From Brevipalpus yothersi (Eukaryota > Arthropoda > Arachnida > Trombidiformes > Tenuipalpidae): 64,000 nt of DNA. Where the stretch lies: assembly GCA_003956705.1 (NCBI GenBank), contig QZCP01000168.1:217301-281300 (forward strand). The letters are read 5' to 3'. Positions within the stretch are counted from its first letter, which is position 1. Every line of letters starts with the position of its first letter. The notes below the pieces were generated by a model. The model searched no databases. It saw only the letters and a list, made by a program, of their open reading frames with translations, and had not been told where the DNA came from. The translations under genes were made by a program, and so were the position numbers. Below are positions 61,481 to 64,000 of this stretch, piece by piece.

Positions 61481-64000
61481 GATGACCAAGAAAGAACGAG
61501 ATAGGTGATGATGAAGGAAAAGATGATCTTAAGATTGGGTTGAATCTGGATGAAAAAGATGAAGGATAGAAGATGATGGAGAGGAAGGTTTGTAGAATAG
61601 TGTTTTGGTAGTATACTTTCTTTTTTTTCTCTCTTCTCTTTCTGGGCTACTTTTCTGATTGCAATTAAAATTTTTCCAATATATGCAAAAGATGTGTACC
61701 CCAACTAAAAATAATCAACAATCGGGATCAAAAGAAAATCTATCATCACAATTATTTCTGAGTCAACATGTATACAAGTATTGACTGATAAATTTAGAAT
61801 GATTTTTGGTCACTTGCCAAGTGATTTTGAGGCTCCAAAAAATTTTTCCAAGTCATAAAACTTCGATCAATAGTTAGATGTATCAAAAGATTGTATATCC
61901 TGTTAAGCTGCATGTATTTACCATATTCAAGATATCAAATTGTTACACACTGGATTAATTGGATATTTTGATTCGATGAAATCTGTCTTCTCGCCTGGAG
62001 GTCTTGTGTATCATCTTCATGAAAAGATACATTCTGTCTGAAGAACTCTTTTCATCGGTGACTGATCAGTGAGCTAGTCTGATCGGATGATAAATGAACT
62101 TTCTTTCCAATTCTCAGGTACACAACCATAGAGAGATGATATTATTTACTAGAAGTGATCAATTAAGGCATTCTCTCTCTTTTCCTCTCTCCTTAGAGAA
62201 GATTGATTTGCATTCTCAACTCCTTTCCAGAAGCTCTTTCATTCTCAGGTTATTATGGAAGAAAGAGAAAGAAGATCTACCTTCTTCTTTTTAGTTGTAT
62301 TCCTCTGTAATCATTAATCAGATCATTTCAATTTTCTACTGACCATTCATTTTGAACTTATCCTAAGTATAAGCTTTCTGAAGTTCACGACATTCCATCT
62401 TCCATTCGGAAGATATATAAGCCTAACATTCAACCCAGGTTTTCACTGAGCTCAAGTCTTGTTTGGAAAAAATTCTTGACTAGACATCTTAGACATAGGT
62501 CTAGGCTGAAGAATTGAAGAATTTTTCTTCATGTAAACTAAATCAAGTTTGTAATAGGTCCTGGAAAAGTATTCCTCTTCTCTTCGTTCCCATATCACTT
62601 TTGAGATGAAGTGTCAAATTCAAATAGGCTCGAATAGATGGCAATCAGTTTGAGCTGATTGATACAAGCGAGGTCATCAAGTCTGGGCGTTTGAAAATTA
62701 TTTGACAGAGAGATAGAAAGTAAGAAGAAGGAGAGAGAAAGAGAAAGATTGTGAAATTGATTGGAAATTGAAGTGATGTTAGGAAACGATGCCAAAATAT
62801 CATCAAAATTGCAAAACATTTTGGATTCAAGATAATTCTATGAATAAAAGTTTCGGAATTCATTTACAATCATTCACACAGCAAGTGACAGAAGATAATC
62901 GAGAAAGGAGAGAGGATAAAAAGTATAAGAGAGAGAGAGATAAGAAAAGTTATTCTCCACTAATCTGTTTTAAATTCCGAGAATCCAAAGATTCAATCAG
63001 TCACAGGTTTCATGAGAAGGTAATGCGCCAGCAAGATAATCGACTCATGATTGATTATACACACGTATTGAAAATTCGATTGAAATTCGGATAATGTTCA
63101 CTTGATTTTGAAGTAAACAACCCTTCATTGTAACGTTAATTCACACTCAACTGTGGAAAATTGTAATTGCTGATCGCCTCTTGCCCATCTCTCTCTCTCT
63201 TTCTCTGGTTCCACTTGATTCTACTATCTGATCCAATCGTCAGAACTTTATTCTGACGTTAACGATTGATACTCTCTCTCTTTCATCATCGTTAATAATC
63301 TTTTAAAGTGAGTTATTCCATGAGATGTAATCAGACAAACATTTCGCACCCTCAATCATTATGATAAACCGGTTAATAATTTTGTTGTTAAGAAGAAGTA
63401 ATTCCTCTGGTCTGGTGTATATCCAGAAGCCCTTTTCGGTTGTATAAGTAAAAAAGAGGAGAGAAAGAGAGAGAAAGTTTCAAGATTGAAAAAAAAATTA
63501 TTTATTCACAAAAGTGGCTTACGTTACGATAATCACGATTATACGAAATACAATCAATCGAAAATCGTATGTATGCATGGTACATGAATGTATGTGTGAG
63601 TGTGTGTATATACATACATTGATTGCAACCAATGTACTCGATTATTATCAAGGTTGAACACTTGTATTCCGCTTATGGATATTCCCTATCCTTACCGATC
63701 ATTTCAATTATTTATTTCCACGTGCCTTTTATCAATACCCACCGATTGATTACCAATCAAATGAACAATCAGCACGCTGACTCGTTCGTTTCGTAGTGCA
63801 TTCATATCTTCAGGCCAAAGTGTTTCATGCACTTTGGTGAGTATACATGTACTAAATATACATAATGGAATTGGAAAGTACATGGTTACTGTGTTTGTCT
63901 TCAATTGTCGTATTTGCTTACGTTAACGATGACAGTGGTCAGTATGATTGATTTGAATACTTTCTCTCTCTCTCTTTTTTATAATCATTACCTGTATGAT
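60191..64000. other. Gene-poor region, part 4
   Basis: No supported gene to the end of the window. Contains a GA microsatellite, TACATGTA sites at 61053, 61337 and 63844, a POU octamer at 62206-62213, and several short GA/CT runs. The short frames at 61259-61704 and 62595-63094 read through low-complexity DNA. Confidence 0.45.
61438..61477 (+). repeat. (GA)n microsatellite
   Basis: About 40 bases of pure GA. Confidence 0.95.

Noticed and set aside
1..64000. CRISPR arrays, operons, prokaryotic promoters, insertion sequences
   Set aside because: None seen; the spliced metazoan genes make a eukaryotic nuclear origin clear.

Overview
The window looks like the nuclear genome of an animal, most likely an arthropod and perhaps a mite. 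It is AT-rich, its genes have GT-AG introns mostly of 50-120 bases, and it carries metazoan markers: a type IV collagen, B9D1, RALGAPA, MAM domains and the N-terminal half of INO80. The order-level placement is a guess from gene style and not a proven call. Exon models were built by hand from splice signals, reading phase and remembered family alignments. Amino-acid lengths refer to those joined exons.

Left third (0-18 kb), gene-dense: the end of an unidentified gene (38-251); a diverged LTR-like repeat (copy A); mitochondrial ribosomal protein L20 on the minus strand; a second repeat copy (B) ending just before an intronless cofactor-independent phosphoglycerate mutase; B9D1 and the 1,830-residue RALGAPA on the minus strand; and MYG1 on the plus strand, divergent from RALGAPA.

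Middle (18-44.5 kb): a secreted four-MAM-domain protein; a 57-residue secreted peptide precursor with a C-terminal amidation signal; a 17-exon collagen IV gene of about 1,738 residues whose NC1 domain lacks the residues used for the sulfilimine cross-link; on the minus strand an INO80-like protein that stops inside the DBINO region and has no ATPase; a possible small membrane protein; an SLC35G-type transporter; a disordered protein; and a helical protein with an eIF4E-binding-like motif.

Right third (44.5-64 kb): nearly 20 kb without a convincing gene. It holds GA/CT microsatellites, many TACATGTA palindromes and POU octamers, and one candidate first coding exon near 55.2 kb on the plus strand. 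This resembles the regulatory surroundings or long first intron of a gene that continues past the window.

The genes do not form one pathway. The most unusual items are the ATPase-less INO80 relative, the collagen IV chain without its cross-link residues, the amidated peptide precursor, and the bacterial/nematode-type mutase placed beside a promoter-like repeat.
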